DNA from: Chloroflexota bacterium
GTDB lineage: Bacteria > Chloroflexota > Chloroflexia > JAMDCE01
Assembly (NCBI GenBank): GCA_023489135.1
Contig: JAMDCE010000552.1
Span: 383 to 7,187 of the forward strand
Length of the DNA stretch: 6,805 nucleotides
Direction of reading: 5' to 3'
Part shown: positions 5,284 through 6,805 of the stretch, piece after piece
How the letters are laid out: the number at the start of each line of letters is the position of its first letter
Position numbering within the stretch: position 1 is the stretch's first letter
Made by a program: the position numbers and the translations under genes
Notes under the pieces: generated by a model
The model's input: only the letters and a program-made list of their open reading frames with translations
What the model was told of the DNA's origin: nothing
Database searches by the model: none

Positions 5284-6624
5284 TTATCCCCTCTTATCAA
5301 CGAGCCTTCTGGCCTTCAACTCAAATCTCGGCAGGGAGCCAGCTTCAGCCTGCCTCACGTTGAATCTGAGCCCTTCGTGCCCCTCCGCCAGTTCTACGGA
5401 CAGGAGCTTCTCTAGCTCAGGATACCGTGGTTCCATCCCTGACTTCAACTCGACTACCACCGTTATCTCGTCGCGAATCCCTTCTTCACGGGTCAGCTCT
5501 ATCTGGAACTCGTCCACCTCTTCGTGTTCTCGAACTATCGCCTCTACCGCGGAAGGGAACACGTTGGTGCCTCGAATCAGCTTCATGTCGTCGGCGCGAC
5601 CCAGTATGCCACCCTTATAAAGATCAAACGTCCGCCCGCAAGTGCAGAAGCTCGAAGGAACCCTTTCTACCAGGTCGCCGGTTCGATACCTGATCAGCGG
5701 GATCAGCCCTCGCCCGAACGACGTCACAACACGCTCTCCACGCTCGCCGTATCCGAGCTTCACGCCGGCCTTGGGATCGATCACTTCCTCGACGAAATGA
5801 TCCTCCAGGATGTGCGTGCCTCCTGGCTGCCTGCTGCACTCGAAGATCATGATGGTTCCTATCTCGGTCATTCCCGCCGTGTCGGCAGCCCTGGCTCCCC
5901 AGGCGCTCTCAATCAGCCGCTTGGTTGAGGGGACACTCCCTCCTGGTTCGCCCGAGAGTATCACTTTGTCTACCTTCGAATCCCTGGCCACGTCGATGCC
6001 CATCTGGTTGGCTACCTGGGCCAGCCTGAGCGCATACGTGGGCGTGGCGCAAATCGTCGTCGCTCCAAGCTCGATTATCTGCTTGACTCGCCCTTCGCTC
6101 GACATCCCACCGCTGGCTATCGTCAGAGCGCCCAGTTTTTCACAGCAATAGTGAGCGCCCCAGAATCCGATGAACGCTCCATAGGCAAACGAAAGATACA
6201 CTATGTCCGTCGATCTTACGCCGAAGCCGTAAAAAGCGTAGCCCCACAGTTCAGAGATCCACTGCCAATCTCGGATGCTGTCTAGCACCCTCAGCGGCGT
6301 CCTGCCTGACGTCCCCGACGTGCTGTGATATCTAATGGCGACCTCTTGCGGGGCTGTCAACATCTCTCCGAAGAGGGGATATCGCTGCTGTTCCTGGAGC
6401 CATTCGTCCTTTGTCGTGAACGGAATGCGCTCGATATCCTTCAAGCTTCGCAGTTGCTCGGGCTTGAACCCTGCCGCGTCGAACTTCCTTCGGTGAAATA
6501 GGCTTTTGTGATACGCCCACTCGACGACTCGCTGCAGTTTCTTGAGCTGCAGCTTCTCCAGGTCTTCTCTGGGCATCAACTCGTTCTTGGGGTTCCAATA
6601 CCCCAGCGGTAGCTCAGTTGGCAT
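5284..6624 (-). CDS. PaaK-like AMP-forming acyl/aryl-CoA ligase (phenylacetate-CoA ligase family)
   Basis: 446 residues, close to the usual PaaK length. Family reaction: carboxylate + ATP gives acyl-AMP, then CoA thioester. Seen: phosphate-binding loop STSGTSGRTP (101-110), DTAGMTEIG (248-256), RYRTGDL (312-318), hinge region GRADDMKLIRGTNVFP (342-357), and the C-terminal LPRFELKARRLVDKR, where Lys437 matches the catalytic lysine position. Here the usual Gly before that Lys is Leu. CTC in SSFCTCGR (327-329) resembles the family's paired cysteines. ATG 6624 is chosen because GGAGG (6633-6637) precedes it by 8 nt and the protein begins with the family-like LGYWNP; a TTG at 6687 in the same frame has no ribosome site. 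The substrate cannot be deduced: no phenylacetate or benzoate pathway genes are beside it, only the small coupled protein. It is not obviously linked to the signalling genes downstream. Confidence 0.92.
   Translation of the reverse strand: MPTELPLGYWNPKNELMPREDLEKLQLKKLQRVVEWAYHKSLFHRRKFDAAGFKPEQLRSLKDIERIPFTTKDEWLQEQQRYPLFGEMLTAPQEVAIRYHSTSGTSGRTPLRVLDSIRDWQWISELWGYAFYGFGVRSTDIVYLSFAYGAFIGFWGAHYCCEKLGALTIASGGMSSEGRVKQIIELGATTICATPTYALRLAQVANQMGIDVARDSKVDKVILSGEPGGSVPSTKRLIESAWGARAADTAGMTEIGTIMIFECSRQPGGTHILEDHFVEEVIDPKAGVKLGYGERGERVVTSFGRGLIPLIRYRTGDLVERVPSSFCTCGRTFDLYKGGILGRADDMKLIRGTNVFPSAVEAIVREHEEVDEFQIELTREEGIRDEITVVVELKSGMEPRYPELEKLLSVELAEGHEGLRFNVRQAEAGSLPRFELKARRLVDKRG
5288..5293 (-). 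promoter_or_regulatory. Shine-Dalgarno of the 68-residue protein, inside the ligase 3' end
   Basis: The minus strand reads GAGGGG, 9 nt before ATG 5278 and immediately before the ligase stop at 5286-5284. This is the main support that the small frame is a translated gene and is coupled to the ligase. Confidence 0.7.
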
Positions 6625-6805
6625 CTTGACTTCCTCCGTCTGCTGATTGCATCGGCGATTCCAGCTTTGCCATGCTTGATCTAACAACTAGCGCCTTAGG
6701 TGGCCGCAGGGTTGTCGGCAGGGAAAACTCTTGTCGATCCCTGTCTTGCCCGCAAGGTTGAAGGTTTTCCAATACCTTTCAGCCGAACTCATTATGCCAC
6801 GCTAA
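6625..6805. other. Region upstream of the CoA ligase; no gene seen
   Basis: It holds the ligase ribosome site GGAGG (6633-6637). I find no convincing -35/-10 pair; CATAAT on the minus strand (6796-6791) could be a -10 whose -35 lies outside the window. An inverted repeat with 7 bp arms, GGAAAAC (6722-6728) and GTTTTCC (6764-6770), encloses a smaller dyad CTTG-CCCG-CAAG (6745-6756). This could be a leader RNA structure or an operator, but it has no T-run and matches no riboswitch I know. Confidence 0.35.

Noticed and set aside
4898..5363. Plus-strand frames across the small-protein gene and intergenic gap
   Set aside because: They have no domain features or ribosome sites, and they conflict with the well-supported minus-strand small gene.
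5360..6151. Several plus-strand frames opposite the ligase
   Set aside because: They are overlapping shadows of the ligase gene with Ser/Arg/Pro-rich nonsense composition and no ribosome sites.
6625..6687. Longer ligase starting at TTG 6687
   Set aside because: There is no ribosome site for the TTG, while ATG 6624 has GGAGG at ideal spacing and family-like N-terminal sequence.

Overview
The window is a bacterial chromosomal fragment of moderately high GC with tightly packed genes, short intergenic gaps and good Shine-Dalgarno sites. No rRNA, tRNA, CRISPR array, transposase or phage gene is visible. The gene set (Ste24-type M48 protease, CheR methyltransferase, multi-domain histidine kinase with a Glu/Gln coiled coil, PaaK-like CoA ligase) fits a free-living environmental bacterium. 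I cannot place the phylum from sequence alone; Chloroflexota or Acidobacteriota would be only a guess. TGA is an ordinary stop here, because four other genes end in it.

Layout, left to right. Positions 1-909 (+) hold the C-terminal part of a membrane zinc metalloprotease of the M48/Ste24 type, whose 5' end lies outside the window. It converges on a leftward cluster separated from it by only 11 bp. Read in its own direction (right to left), that cluster is: a PaaK-like AMP-forming acyl/aryl-CoA ligase (6624-5284), a 68-residue helical protein of unknown function (5278-5072), a roughly 240 bp gap, CheR (start near 4833, end 3964), a membrane sensor histidine kinase (3938-1311), and a stand-alone CheY-like receiver (1298-921). 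The ligase and small protein form one translationally coupled pair. CheR, kinase and receiver form a second likely operon, with gaps of 25 bp and 12 bp.

CheR, kinase and receiver together look like a signalling module: a periplasmic or extracellular CHASE3-like helical sensor, then HAMP, GAF, a long heptad coiled coil, PAS, and HisKA plus HATPase, with the receiver as probable phosphorylation target and CheR as a possible modifier. No chemoreceptor, CheA, CheW or CheB is in the window.

The most striking observation is in the kinase gene. Its reading frame is interrupted by a single in-frame TGA (3345-3347) exactly where the second transmembrane helix should be. That TGA lies inside a 32 bp stretch (3325-3356) that is an inverted copy (31 of 32 bases, 26 in a row perfect) of the gene's own coiled-coil-encoding DNA at 2593-2624, about 700 bp downstream in the gene. 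This looks like an intragenic inverted gene conversion or template switch, or an assembly/amplification artefact, that overwrote part of the second membrane helix and broke the gene into a sensor half and a kinase half.
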